This document shows, one piece after another, positions 42,473 to 52,999 of a stretch of 64,000 bases of DNA. The notes below the pieces were generated by a model. It had not been told where the DNA came from. It saw nothing but the letters and a program-made list of their open reading frames with translations, and searched no databases. The translations under genes and the position numbers were made by a program. Source of the DNA: Actinomycetes bacterium (GTDB lineage: Bacteria > Actinomycetota > Acidimicrobiia > Acidimicrobiales > Palsa-688). Where the stretch lies: the NCBI GenBank assembly GCA_021850325.1, contig JAJZMF010000023.1, positions 1 through 64,000 on the forward strand. The letters run 5' to 3'. Position 1 is the first letter of the stretch, and every line of letters starts with the position of its first letter.

Positions 42473-43264
42473 TCAGCCGGGGGTGGCCCTGCCTGCCCAC
42501 TCGGGCCCGACGGCCCAGTGAAGGACGGTGGAGAAGGCTGCTTCGATGACCCGCAGGCCTGCCGGCACGGGGTCGTCGGAGAGAGGGCTGCCGGCCGCTT
42601 CCGCCAGGGTCCGCAGGACCCGTGCGGCCAGCAGCTGGCTGGGCAGGTCCCCCCGCGCCGCCCTGGCGCCCAGTTCGAGGAGGATGGGCATGGCCCGGGC
42701 CACCAGGGCCCCGAACACCAGTGCCGCCTGAGCGGGGTCGCGGCCCAGGCCCTCGGGGCCTCCCAGGTCCGACACTGCGGTGGCGAAGCGTTGTGCCGTG
42801 TCCTCGCACAGGTTCTCGACCACCGCCGTGAACAGCGCCTCCTTGGAGCGGAAGTACCGGTAGACGCTGCCTTTGGCCACCCCGGCGGTGGCTGCTATCT
42901 CGCTCACGGTGACGGCCGCGTAGCCCCGGGGCTCCGAGAAGAGGGTGAACGCTGCGTCGACCAGGCGGGCCTGGGGCCCCTCGGCGCAGTCCCGGGCCGG
43001 CGGGGGCTCGCGTCCCTCCAGGATGGCGGGGAGGACGTCTCTGATCTCGGGCAGCGACAGCCCGTACTCCTCGCGCAGGACACGGATGTGCTGCAGCGCC
43101 TCGAGGTGGTGCTCGTCGTAGGCGAAGCGGCCGTGGCCGTCCCCGTTGCCCGGGCGGGTGGACGGCGGGAGCAGGCCGGCCCTGCGGTAGTGGTGGACCG
43201 TACTGGCGGGCACGCCGGAGCGCGCCACCAGTTCGCCCAGGGTGAGGCCCTGTCCATTGGCCAT
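42473..43264 (-). CDS. MerR-TetR fusion transcriptional regulator
   Basis: 263 residues from ATG 43264. Residues 6-80 are a MerR HTH: LTLGELVARSGVPASTVHHY, RRAGLLPPSTR, then GRFAYDEHHLEALQHIRVLREEYGLSLPEI split across the effector-linked helix. Residues 98-150 are a TetR HTH: RLVDAAFTLFS, TVSEIAATAGVAKGSVYRYF and KEALFTAVVENL. The C-terminal 110 residues are a TetR-type helical ligand and dimer domain. Two DNA-binding heads on one chain is unusual. It follows the aldehyde dehydrogenase gene by 19 bases, so it probably controls that gene in response to an aldehyde, lipid or related ligand. Confidence 0.9.
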   Translation of the reverse strand: MANGQGLTLGELVARSGVPASTVHHYRRAGLLPPSTRPGNGDGHGRFAYDEHHLEALQHIRVLREEYGLSLPEIRDVLPAILEGREPPPARDCAEGPQARLVDAAFTLFSEPRGYAAVTVSEIAATAGVAKGSVYRYFRSKEALFTAVVENLCEDTAQRFATAVSDLGGPEGLGRDPAQAALVFGALVARAMPILLELGARAARGDLPSQLLAARVLRTLAEAAGSPLSDDPVPAGLRVIEAAFSTVLHWAVGPEWAGRATPG

Positions 43265-43283
43265 AGGCCAAGTTACGTCGATG

Positions 43284-44663
43284 TCAGAGCACTCTGCCCA
43301 GCAGCCAGCGCTTGAACCGGCCGTAGGGCGGGTACATGAGCGGGATCTCGCCCCGCGGTGGCTTGACGAGCACGGCCTTGTGGTGGCTGAACGTGTCGAA
43401 ACCCGCCTTGCCATGGTAAGCCCCCGTGCCACTGGCACCCACCCCTCCAAAGGGGAGCTCGGGCACGGCGAGCTGGACGGCGCTGTGGTTCACGCTCACC
43501 GATCCGGACGAGGTCTGGTTGACGAAGCGGGCCATGGTGCCACGGTCCCGGCTGTAGAGGTAGAGGGCCAGTGGCTTTTCCCTGGTCGCCATGCGTACCA
43601 GCAGCTCGTCGAGGTCGTCGTAGGCCAGGACCGGCAGGAGCGGCCCGAAGATCTCCTCCTCCATCACGGCGTCGTCCCAGCTCACGCCGGCCAGGACCGT
43701 AGGGGGGACGTAGCGCTGGCTGGGGTCGGAGGCACCGCCCACGACGCTCTTGGCTTCGGTCCGCCACAGCAGGTCGGTCAGGCGCTGCACATGGCGGTCG
43801 TCCACCACCCGGGCGTAGTCGGGGCTGCGCCGGGGGTCCTCCCCGAAGGCATGGCGTACCTGGGCGGCCAGGGCGTCCAGGAGCTCGGCCTCCCGGTCGC
43901 GGTGCACGACCACGTAGTCGGGGGCCACACAGGTCTGGCCGGCGTTGAGGAACTTGGCCCACACGATGCGCCTGGCCGCGGTGGGGATGTCCGCTGTGGG
44001 GTCGACGACGGCCGGGTTCTTGCCCCCCAGCTCGAGCGTCACAGGGGTCAGGTGCTGGGCGGCGGCGGTCATCACGATCCGCCCGACGCGGGCACCCCCG
44101 GTGAAGAAGACGTGGTCCCAGCGCTGTGAGAGCAGGTGGCGCACGGTCTCGGGCCCACCCTCGACCACCCGCAGCGCGTCCGGCCCCAGGTAACGGGGGA
44201 GCGTCTCCGCTATCACCCGGGACGTGGCCGGGGCCAGCTCCGAGGGCTTGACGGCCACGGAGTTGCCTGCGGCGAGGGCGAAGGCGGCAGGTAGCAGCAG
44301 GCACCTCACCGGGTAGTTCCAGGGGCCGATGACCAGTACGGCGCCCAGTGGCTCGGGCACGGTGCGGGCCCGCCCTGGTTGGAGCGTCCAGGGGACGGCC
44401 CTCCGGGTGGGGGCCGTCCAACGCTCGAGGTGACGGTCGGCGTAGACCACGTCACGCCTTACTGCGGCGACGTCGGTCAACCAGCCCTCGATGTCAGGTT
44501 TGCCCATATCGGCGCCCATTGCCGAGGTCAGGGCGTCGGCTTGCTCCCGTAGGAACCGGGAGAGCTGGTGGAGCTGGTGGTGGCGCCAAGCGAGCGGCCG
44601 TGTCAGCCCGGAGGTGACGTTGCCTCGTAGTTCGCCGGCTAGTTGGTCGTGCACTGTGGACAT
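43284..44663 (-). CDS. Aldehyde dehydrogenase, class 3-like (fatty aldehyde type)
   Basis: 459 residues from ATG 44663; the frame extends to 44774 without homology. GAVLVIGPWNYPVRCLLLP, TLELGGKNPAVVDPTAD (catalytic Glu), WAKFLNAGQTCVAPDYV (catalytic Cys), MEEEIFGPLLPVLAYDDLDE and PELPFGGVGASGTGAYHGKAG are all class-3 features, and the C-terminus (MYPPYGRFKRWL) has the YPPY typical of fatty aldehyde dehydrogenases. It oxidises aldehydes to acids with NAD(P). The regulator downstream on the same strand probably responds to its substrate. Confidence 0.93.
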   Translation of the reverse strand: MSTVHDQLAGELRGNVTSGLTRPLAWRHHQLHQLSRFLREQADALTSAMGADMGKPDIEGWLTDVAAVRRDVVYADRHLERWTAPTRRAVPWTLQPGRARTVPEPLGAVLVIGPWNYPVRCLLLPAAFALAAGNSVAVKPSELAPATSRVIAETLPRYLGPDALRVVEGGPETVRHLLSQRWDHVFFTGGARVGRIVMTAAAQHLTPVTLELGGKNPAVVDPTADIPTAARRIVWAKFLNAGQTCVAPDYVVVHRDREAELLDALAAQVRHAFGEDPRRSPDYARVVDDRHVQRLTDLLWRTEAKSVVGGASDPSQRYVPPTVLAGVSWDDAVMEEEIFGPLLPVLAYDDLDELLVRMATREKPLALYLYSRDRGTMARFVNQTSSGSVSVNHSAVQLAVPELPFGGVGASGTGAYHGKAGFDTFSHHKAVLVKPPRGEIPLMYPPYGRFKRWLLGRVL

Positions 44664-44776
44664 CTTGCCCCTCGGGCTTTCGTGCCGGCGAGGTTGCGGG
44701 CCGTGCCGGCAGTGCGCATCGGGCGGGTCGCCCCGCCTGGCCTGGGGTGCCGACCAGGAGGGGCCCTGCGTCATGG

Positions 44777-45286
44777 TTAGGTGCGGATGCCCAGTTCCTC
44801 TATACGGTTGCGCATCGAGAGCTCGTCCCGTTCGAAGACCCTGGCCAGCGCCCTCACGTCCTCGGCGCGGATCGTGATCAGGCGCCCGTTGAAGTCGCCC
44901 CGCTGGATCTGGATCATGCCGATGTAGCGGCGCAGGACCTCGCGTTCGGGAGCGTCGAGCTGCTCCAGGCGGGACAGGTCGATCGTGATCGGCCCGCTGC
45001 CCGAGGGCAGGGAGGCCCGCGCTTCGGAGCCGAACTCGGGGTCGGGCGTGATCTTGGGCAGGAGCTGGTCGACCGGGACGCCGTAGAGGTGGGCCAGGCG
45101 CTGGAGGCGGAGGACGGAGATGATCCTCTCGCCCCGCTCGTAGGCGCCGAGGACCGACGCCTTGAACTCACGGTCGGACTGCTCCTCGACCGCCTGGAGG
45201 GACAGGCCCTGTTGGCGTCTGATGTTGCGGAGCCTTTCGCCTACGTGGCGGGCATAGGCGGGGGTCATCTCCTCAGTCATGGTCAT
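44777..45286 (-). CDS. bldD: BldD-family transcriptional regulator (c-di-GMP-binding type)
   Basis: 169 residues; streptomycete BldD is about the same length. N-terminal Xre-type HTH (8-75): ERLRNIRRQQGLSLQAVEEQ, SVLGAYERGERIISVLRLQR, YGVPVDQLLP. C-terminal domain: ITIDLSRLEQLDAPEREVLR, then Arg129-Gly130-Asp131, eight residues, and Arg140-Ala-Glu-Asp143. In streptomycete BldD this RGD-x8-RQDD signature binds a c-di-GMP tetramer; here Gln and the first Asp are Ala and Glu. DNA-binding master regulation of development is the family role; here the regulon is unknown. ATG 45286 and ATG 45280 are both possible. The upstream 144 bases are AT-richer and probably hold the promoter. Confidence 0.92.
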   Translation of the reverse strand: MTMTEEMTPAYARHVGERLRNIRRQQGLSLQAVEEQSDREFKASVLGAYERGERIISVLRLQRLAHLYGVPVDQLLPKITPDPEFGSEARASLPSGSGPITIDLSRLEQLDAPEREVLRRYIGMIQIQRGDFNGRLITIRAEDVRALARVFERDELSMRNRIEELGIRT

Positions 45287-45400
45287 TTATGTCTTCCCAT
45301 GTGTTTTGAGCATCCTCCCAGTGAAGATCGTTGAGTGACAACACGAAGAGTAGCCAAAATTGGTCACGCTAAGTAGCAATCGTGGGGTAGGGGGCTGTGC
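45287..45400 (-). promoter_or_regulatory. AT-rich bldD promoter region with GTGAC/GTCAC half-sites
   Basis: This stretch stands out by low GC. On the minus strand TACTCT is a -10-like box. GTGAC (45335-45339) and GGTCAC (45362-45367) are inverted half-sites reminiscent of BldD targets, which contain GTNAC elements. Autoregulation is inferred from BldD biology and is not proven by these short matches. Confidence 0.35.
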
Positions 45401-45430
45401 CGGCCCGTGCCGAGGCGTTACCGGCGCTGG

Positions 45431-47629
<2,199 letters not shown>

Positions 47630-47697
47630 TGCAGTTCAGGCTAGGTGCTGGTAGGGCGGCGCACCCTGCGTCCCCGACCGCCCGGCGCCGAGGGGGG

Positions 47698-48804
47698 TCA
47701 TCCCCACCAGAACGCGGCAGCTATCACCGAATAGAGAGCGACCAGGGCCACCCCCTCGAGCCAGGAGTACTCGCCGTCGTAGACGACGAAGGCCACCACC
47801 ACGACGGCCACGGCCAGGGCCACGACGAGCAGGGGAGGGAAGACCAGCGTGAGCTGGCCCTTGCCCAGTCCCGAGCTCACCACGACCAGCAGGGGGGTGA
47901 GGAACAGCGCAACCTGCAGGGCGCTGTTGAGGATGGTGGCGATGGCGAAGTCCGGCCGCGCCTTCCAGGCGAACTGGACCCCCACCGCGTGCTCCACGGC
48001 GTTGGAGGCGATGGCCACCACGACCAACCCGGTGAAGGTCTGTGAGATGCCGAGCGAACGCGTGGCCGGGGTGAGAGCGGAGACGAACCAGTCGGACACG
48101 AGGGCCGTGGCAACCCCTGAGGCGCCCAGCAGGGTGAGCGCCCGAGGGAGGCTGACGCCGGGACGGCCTGCTCCCGGGCGGGGCCGTTGCTCCTTGCCCG
48201 CCTCGGGGCCTCCCCGGAGCCAGAAGGGCACGCTGGCCAGGTAGACGACGAGGAGGACCACGGCGGCTATGTCGGACAGCGCCGCCGTGTGGTGGGCAGC
48301 GGGGACGGCCAGGCGGGAGGCAAGGGTGGGCACCACGAGGGCTGCCACCGCCAGCGACAAGAGGGTCACCAGCATGCGCGGGGCCTCGGGCTCGAACCTC
48401 TGGGTCCCGTGGCGTACCGCACCCAGGGCGAAGGCGACCCCGAGGACCAACAGCGCATTGCTCAGGACCGAGCCGACGAGCGCGGCTCTCACCACCTGGT
48501 CCAGGCCGGCCCGGAGGGCGAAGATCCCGACCAGGAGCTCGGGCAGGTTGCCCAGGCTCGACTGGAGCAGCCCGGTGGGGCCCGGGCCCCACCTCTGGCC
48601 CACCTGTTCCACTGCGTTGCCCACGACTGCGGCCAGGAAGGCGAGGGCAGCGCCCGAGACGACGAAGCGGGCCAGGTCCGGGGCGGAGAAGGCACTGAGG
48701 AGGGCCGCCAGCGCGCTCAGCCCTACCGCGCCGGCCAGCACGAAGGCCTGGGGCGCGCTCGGCGGCGTCGTGGCGGGGGGGCCGCCTCCGGAGGACGTGG
48801 TCAT
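47698..48804 (-). CDS. Ca2+/H+ antiporter-like (CaCA superfamily)
   Basis: 368 residues from ATG 48804. About eleven membrane segments in two inverted halves. The alpha-repeat motifs carrying cation-binding Glu are LLQSSLGNLPELLVGIFALR near residue 80 and VVVAIASNAVEHAVGVQFAW near residue 260, matching the GNxPE and NAxEH motifs of microbial Ca2+/H+ exchangers (ChaA/CAX). It exchanges cytoplasmic Ca2+ (possibly Na+) for protons. The segment between the halves (GGPEAGKEQRPRPGAGRPG) is a hydrophilic loop. Minus-strand; the tRNA-Cys gene lies 66 bases beyond its start on the other strand. Confidence 0.9.
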   Translation of the reverse strand: MTTSSGGGPPATTPPSAPQAFVLAGAVGLSALAALLSAFSAPDLARFVVSGAALAFLAAVVGNAVEQVGQRWGPGPTGLLQSSLGNLPELLVGIFALRAGLDQVVRAALVGSVLSNALLVLGVAFALGAVRHGTQRFEPEAPRMLVTLLSLAVAALVVPTLASRLAVPAAHHTAALSDIAAVVLLVVYLASVPFWLRGGPEAGKEQRPRPGAGRPGVSLPRALTLLGASGVATALVSDWFVSALTPATRSLGISQTFTGLVVVAIASNAVEHAVGVQFAWKARPDFAIATILNSALQVALFLTPLLVVVSSGLGKGQLTLVFPPLLVVALAVAVVVVAFVVYDGEYSWLEGVALVALYSVIAAAFWWG

Positions 48805-48870
48805 AGCGGGACGCCTCGACGCTATCCGGGGTACCGTCACGCTGTTAGAGTGTGGGTCCGGGCCAGCCGG

Positions 48871-48945
48871 GGCGGCGTGGCCGAGTGGTCCAGGCAAGGG
48901 CCTGCAAAGCCCTCTACAGCGGTTCGATTCCGCTCGCCGCCTCCA
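48871..48945 (+). tRNA. tRNA-Cys (GCA)
   Basis: Full cloverleaf: acceptor GGCGGCG (48871-48877) with CGCCGCC (48935-48941), D-arm GCCGAGTGGTCCAGGC, anticodon stem AGGGC/GCCCT with loop CTGCAAA and anticodon GCA at 48904-48906, T-arm AGCGG-TTCGATT-CCGCT, discriminator U (48942, typical for Cys), and an encoded CCA (48943-48945). A GC-rich hairpin follows. Confidence 0.97.
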
Positions 48946-48951
48946 ATCGTG

Positions 48952-48981
48952 GCCCCGTCCACCCCGGCGCAGGGACGGGGC
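48952..48981 (+). terminator. Hairpin after tRNA-Cys
   Basis: GCCCCGTCC (48952-48960), 12-base loop, GGACGGGGC (48973-48981): perfect 9-bp arms starting 7 bases beyond the CCA of tRNA-Cys. No U-tract. Confidence 0.55.
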
Positions 48982-49009
48982 GCCCGGCACCTTCCCGGTG
49001 GCCCTGTAC

Positions 49010-49065
49010 GCGCAGTGCCGCCTGCGCAGTGCGGGCTGCGCAGTGCCGGCTGCGCGGTGCCGCCT
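49010..49065. repeat. 14-bp tandem repeat x4 downstream of tRNA-Cys
   Basis: Four consecutive 14-base units of the form GCGCAGTGCCGGCT with 1-3 substitutions each, starting at 49010, 49024, 49038 and 49052, and decaying into GAGCAGGG. The unit contains TGCGCA-type palindromes. It is intergenic, between the tRNA terminator hairpin and the 3' end of the zinc-ribbon protein gene. Confidence 0.85.
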
Positions 49066-49083
49066 GAGCAGGGGGAGGGGCGG

Positions 49084-49974
49084 TCAGACGGAGAGGAGCG
49101 CCGCTCCTACCAGCAGGGCGAGGAAGGCAGTGTCGCCCGCGTAGCTGCCCGTGACGCTCACCCTGCCCTCCCGGCTCACCAGGTCGAGCGCCAGGGGCCG
49201 TAAGCCGAGCGTCCCCCGCACGGAGGCCTTGCCCGGCCCCGGTGACGCGAATATCTCGAAGTCGGCGCCGCCCAGGTCCCCCCGGGCCACGATGGTGCCG
49301 GGTGCGGCACCTGTGCCGTCGCCCGTCACCGAGACGCCGGCGCGCAACGAGGCGCCGCAGAGCAGCCCTTCGACCGGGGCGCCGGCCAGCCGTGCCGTCT
49401 CCGGCCCGAAGAGGCCCTCCAACTTTATGGCGTCCCGGCCGAAATGGCCGTTGACCCGAGCGGACCGCACCACGGCTCCGGGCCCGCCCACGTACCAGGT
49501 GATGCTCGCCTCCCTGGCGCCGAAGCGGCCACGCGCCCAGCCGTGCGGTCCATCGAGGTCGCATTCGGCTTCCCAGACGTCATCGCCGACCCGTCCCGAC
49601 AAAAGGCCTGTCGTCCGTTCGAAGAAGAGCTCCACCGGCTGTGGGCCCGGTGCCGGGGCGGTTGCGGGCAGGTCGGCCAGCACGCGGTGGTGCCCCGTCT
49701 CCGTGCCGCCCGTGGGCCCTGACCGGTCGGCCTCCTCTGACGGTGTGGTTGCCGGGCCGGTGCCCCCCGCCGGCGCCGTGGTGATCACCGTCCCGCAGCC
49801 ACTGCAGAACACGACCTCGACCAGCAGGTGCTGGCGCCCGATACCGGACTGGGGGGCCACCCGGAGAGGCCGGTGCCGGGCCAGGTCGCCCAGGTCCCCG
49901 CCGCAGTGGCCGCAGCGGAGCCTGCGGACCGAGCCGGGTTGGGGTAGCGCTGGCGCCTCCGGGTCCTCGAGCAT
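49084..49974 (-). CDS. Zinc-ribbon-containing hypothetical protein
   Basis: 296 residues. A zinc ribbon occupies residues 20-62: RCGHCGG and, 34 residues later, FCSGCGTV (two CxxC knuckles). After an acidic linker, about residues 110-290 form a beta-rich domain with repeating GxxG strands (LSGRVGDDVWEAECDLDG, RGRFGAREASITWYVGG, VRGTLGLRPLALDLVSREGR), perhaps a beta-solenoid or barrel-like fold. The last 20 residues are hydrophobic (FLALLVGAALLSV). No family recognised. It lies beyond the 3' end of btuD on the same strand, separated by 40 bases. Confidence 0.65.
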   Translation of the reverse strand: MLEDPEAPALPQPGSVRRLRCGHCGGDLGDLARHRPLRVAPQSGIGRQHLLVEVVFCSGCGTVITTAPAGGTGPATTPSEEADRSGPTGGTETGHHRVLADLPATAPAPGPQPVELFFERTTGLLSGRVGDDVWEAECDLDGPHGWARGRFGAREASITWYVGGPGAVVRSARVNGHFGRDAIKLEGLFGPETARLAGAPVEGLLCGASLRAGVSVTGDGTGAAPGTIVARGDLGGADFEIFASPGPGKASVRGTLGLRPLALDLVSREGRVSVTGSYAGDTAFLALLVGAALLSV

Positions 49975-50014
49975 CCGCGCAATAGTTGCACGCCGGTTCC
50001 CCTGCGCCCTGCAT

Positions 50015-50833
50015 TTAGCCGGCTCGTGCGCCCCCGGGGGCCAGCGCCTGTGCCGCCAGCGCAGTCCCGCCCCGGACCGGCGAGACCACCGGTCCCGAGG
50101 CGCCGTCGAGGACCTGCACCCGGGCCCCGAAGTACCGGTCGAGGTTCCCCGAGGTGAGCACCTGGCGGGCCGTGCCCCGGGCTGCGGCCCTCCCCTGGTG
50201 CAACAGCAGGAGCTCGTCGGCGTACTGGGCGGCCAGGCTCAGGTCGTGCACCGCCCAGAGCACGGTGAGCCCGCTCTCGTGGCGCAGTTCGTCGGTCAGT
50301 TCGAGGACGAGCTGGCTGTGCCCCAGGTCGAGCGAGGTGGTCGGTTCGTCCAAGAGCAGGACGGGCGCCTGTTGGGCCAGGGCGCGGGCCAGGACAGCCC
50401 GCTGCGCCTCGCCTCCCGAGAGCTGGGCCAGGGGCCGGTCGGTCAGCTCGGCCAGGCCCAGCCTCTCGACCAGCCGTGCTGTCACCGCCCGGTCCAGGGC
50501 GGTGTCAGGGCCCAGGTAGGAGTGGTGCGCGAACCGTCCCAACAGGACGTAGTCGGCCACGCGCATGGTCGGGGGGAGCGTGCTGCGTTGGGGGACGTAG
50601 GCCACGGCGAGGGCCCGCCGGCGGCCGTGGCGGCCGGCCCTCAGCACCTGGCCGTCCACCTCCACCCGCCCCCGGTGGGCGACGAGCCCGGCGACGGCCC
50701 GCAGCAGCGTGGACTTGCCTGCCCCGTTGGGGCCTATCAGGGCCAGCCAGCCGCCCGCTCCAACTTCGAAGCTGACCCCGGCCAGCGCCGTCCGCTCACC
50801 GAGGCGGACCTGGAGGCCCGAGACGCTGAGCAC
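50015..50833 (-). CDS. btuD: Cobalamin-type ABC importer ATPase (BtuD-like)
   Basis: 272 residues. Walker A GPNGAGKSTLLRAVAG, Q-loop YVPQRSTLPPTMRVADYV, signature LSGGEAQRAVLARAL, Walker B PVLLLDEPTTSLDLG and H-loop WAVHDLSLAAQ are intact. It belongs to the group serving siderophore, haem, B12 and metal importers. It is the third gene of the riboswitch-led transport operon, hence the cobalamin call. GTG start at 50833, 1 base after the permease stop. Confidence 0.9.
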   Translation of the reverse strand: MLSVSGLQVRLGERTALAGVSFEVGAGGWLALIGPNGAGKSTLLRAVAGLVAHRGRVEVDGQVLRAGRHGRRRALAVAYVPQRSTLPPTMRVADYVLLGRFAHHSYLGPDTALDRAVTARLVERLGLAELTDRPLAQLSGGEAQRAVLARALAQQAPVLLLDEPTTSLDLGHSQLVLELTDELRHESGLTVLWAVHDLSLAAQYADELLLLHQGRAAARGTARQVLTSGNLDRYFGARVQVLDGASGPVVSPVRGGTALAAQALAPGGARAG

Positions 50834-50834
50834 C

Positions 50835-51971
50835 TCAGCCCACCCTCTGGGACCGGCGGAGGACGACGAGGAAGAACGGGGCCCCCAGGAACGCGGTGAC
50901 CACCCCCAGGGGGAGCACCTGGGGCGAGAGCACGCTGCGGGCCAGGACGTCGGCGAGCACCAGGAACCCTGCCCCGTAGAGCAGCGACAAGGGCACGATG
51001 CGCCGGTAGCTGGGGCCGGCGAGCAAGCGCACGGCGTGGGGCACGATGATGCCCACGAAGCCGATCAGCCCGCTGACGGCAACCGCGCCGGCTGTTCCCA
51101 GGGTGGCGGCGACGATGACCACGGCCCGCGCATGACGAACACTGAGCCCGACGCTGGCTGCCTCCTCCTCGCCCAGGCTCATGGTGTCGAGCAGCCGCCG
51201 GCCGGCCAGGAGCGTCCCGCACGACAGGCAGGCATAGGGGAGCAGGAGCAGGACCTGTGACCAGCCGGCGGTGGACACGCTGCCCAGGATCCAGGTGTAG
51301 ATGACCTGCAGGTCGAGGCCGCTGTGCTGTTGTTGCAGGAACGTCTGGGCCGCCGTGAAGAAGGCCGCCACCGCCACCCCGGCCAGCAGGAGCGAGGCGT
51401 TCGAGCGGCCTTGGCGGGACCGGCTGAGCACGAAGGTGGCCGCCACTGCCAGGACGCCACCAACGAAGGCCGCAGCCGGCAGGAGGCTGAAGGGGGACGA
51501 GGTACCCGAGCCCGAGACGATGGCCACCGTGGCCCCGAGCCCCGCGCCCGACGCCACCCCGAGCAGGTACGGGTCCGCCAGCGGGTTCAGGAAGACACCC
51601 TGGTACGCCGCTCCCGAGACAGCCAGGACGGCGCCGACCAGGGCACCGAGGACAACCTCGGGCAGACGCAGCTGCCAGACGACCAGGGCATCTGTCGGGC
51701 TGAGCGGGGAGCGCACGTGCAGGAGCGGCACCTTGCTCAGCAGTTCGAGCGCCACTGCCGATGGCGACAGGCTGAGCGGGCCCGTCACCAGGCCGGTCCC
51801 CATGGCCACGAACAGGAAGCAGGTGGCTGCCACCAGATGGCGGTGGCCCAGGACGGTCGCCCGGAGGGGCGGGGCTGTGGCGGCGGGCGCGCGTGCCCCA
51901 GGCCCGGGGCCCGGTCCCGCTGGTGCCGCGGCAGGACCGGGTCGGTACGGGTGGGGCGAGGTGAGGGTCAC
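50835..51971 (-). CDS. btuC: Cobalamin-type ABC importer permease (BtuC/FecCD family)
   Basis: 378 residues from GTG 51971 (GTGA overlap with the binding-protein stop). FecCD family with about nine to ten membrane segments: LPEVVLGALVGAVLAVSGAA, VFLNPLADPYLLGVASGAGL, the cytoplasmic coupling region with LGEEEAASVGLSVRHAR, and SGLIGFVGIIVPHAVRLLAG near the end, all characteristic of BtuC/FhuB-type permeases. An N-terminal Pro/Ala-rich tail of about 50 residues is unusual. Confidence 0.92.
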   Translation of the reverse strand: MTLTSPHPYRPGPAAAPAGPGPGPGARAPAATAPPLRATVLGHRHLVAATCFLFVAMGTGLVTGPLSLSPSAVALELLSKVPLLHVRSPLSPTDALVVWQLRLPEVVLGALVGAVLAVSGAAYQGVFLNPLADPYLLGVASGAGLGATVAIVSGSGTSSPFSLLPAAAFVGGVLAVAATFVLSRSRQGRSNASLLLAGVAVAAFFTAAQTFLQQQHSGLDLQVIYTWILGSVSTAGWSQVLLLLPYACLSCGTLLAGRRLLDTMSLGEEEAASVGLSVRHARAVVIVAATLGTAGAVAVSGLIGFVGIIVPHAVRLLAGPSYRRIVPLSLLYGAGFLVLADVLARSVLSPQVLPLGVVTAFLGAPFFLVVLRRSQRVG

Positions 51972-52915
51972 GGTCGCAGCAGGTGGGCGACCAGGGTCGT
52001 GAACTGCTCCACCGTGTGGGGCCCCCATTGGGAGGCGAGGGAGTCGTTCACCCCGGTCACCCGGTGGTCGCGCACGGCTGTGAGGGCGGCGAAGCCGGGC
52101 CGGTGGGCGAAGGAGGCCGGGGTGACGGCGCAGCAGACGGTGTCGGCCAGCAGGACGTAGGTCGGGTTGGCGCCCAGGAGGAACTCGGCCGAGACCTGAG
52201 GGTAGGCGTTGCCGTGCCCGGCCGGGTCGGCCACGTCACGGAGCCCGAACGCAGCCATCTCGGCGCCCACGAAGGTGTGCGACGTTGCGGTGTAGTAGCT
52301 GGGGCTGAGCTCCAGGAAGTAGCTCCTGCCCCGGCCGGCGCCGGCAGCGTAGCGGACCTCGCCGGCCACGTAGGACCTGAGCGTCGCCACCGCCTGGCGG
52401 GCAGATGCCGCGTGGCCGGTAGCCGCCCCGAGCTCGTCCATCTGCTGGTATATCTGGGCCAGGTCGGCGGCTGGGGGCAGCACCAGGGTGGGCACGTGGA
52501 GCAGTTGCAGCTGCTTGAGCACGGTCCCGCTGGCATAGGCCATGACGACCAGGTCGGGGTGGAGGCGCAGGTAGCCCTCGGCGTCGGTCTCGCCCCCGGT
52601 GAACTTGGTCCTGGGTGCTCCGGGCGGCCAGGTCGAGTAGCGGTCCACACCGACCACCTGCTTGCCGGCGCCGATCACGTAGAGCATCTGGGTGGCGCTG
52701 GCCGACAGGCTGAGGATGCGGGTCGGCCGGGCCGGGGCCCCGACCTGCCCGCCCTGGCTGGGCACGGTCATCGGGAGGCTGTCCGAGCGAGGGCCGGGGC
52801 CATCGTAGGCCCGGGGGGTCGCAGCAGTTGCGGCGGCGGGCACGGTGAGAACCGTTGCGGCGGCACAGGCCACGCCGGTGAGGGTTGTGAGCAGGGTCTT
52901 CGTCAGTTGTCTCAT
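51968..52915 (-). CDS. btuF: Cobalamin-type ABC importer binding protein (BtuF-like)
   Basis: 315 residues from ATG 52915 with GGAGAAGG 7-14 bases upstream. Signal peptide (LLTTLTGVACAAATVLTVPA), then the BtuF/FepB fold: RILSLSASATQMLYVIGAGK, GVDRYSTWPPGA, a long backbone helix (DLAQIYQQMDELGAATGHAA) and C-terminal lobe. There is no lipobox Cys; the signal ends in AATA. First gene after the cobalamin riboswitch, so the ligand is most likely cobalamin or a corrinoid precursor. Confidence 0.9.
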   Translation of the reverse strand: MRQLTKTLLTTLTGVACAAATVLTVPAAATAATPRAYDGPGPRSDSLPMTVPSQGGQVGAPARPTRILSLSASATQMLYVIGAGKQVVGVDRYSTWPPGAPRTKFTGGETDAEGYLRLHPDLVVMAYASGTVLKQLQLLHVPTLVLPPAADLAQIYQQMDELGAATGHAASARQAVATLRSYVAGEVRYAAGAGRGRSYFLELSPSYYTATSHTFVGAEMAAFGLRDVADPAGHGNAYPQVSAEFLLGANPTYVLLADTVCCAVTPASFAHRPGFAALTAVRDHRVTGVNDSLASQWGPHTVEQFTTLVAHLLRP

Positions 52916-52931
52916 GGCCGTCCTTCTCCGG

Positions 52932-52992
52932 GTCGAGGGTCTTCTCCGGCCTGGGTACAGGGCGTGCCCTGCGACCAGCGCGTTACCTCGAC
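52932..52992 (-). promoter_or_regulatory. Expression platform between the B12 riboswitch and btuF
   Basis: On the minus strand GTCGAGG (plus 52986-52992) can pair with CCTCGAC (plus 52932-52938), with a second hairpin CAGGGC-AC-GCCCTG (52958-52971) inside. The downstream arm lies about 10 bases before the btuF ribosome-binding site, so the fold may sequester or expose it. No U-tract, so translational control or Rho-dependent termination is more likely than intrinsic termination. Confidence 0.45.
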
Positions 52993-52999
52993 GTGCTTG

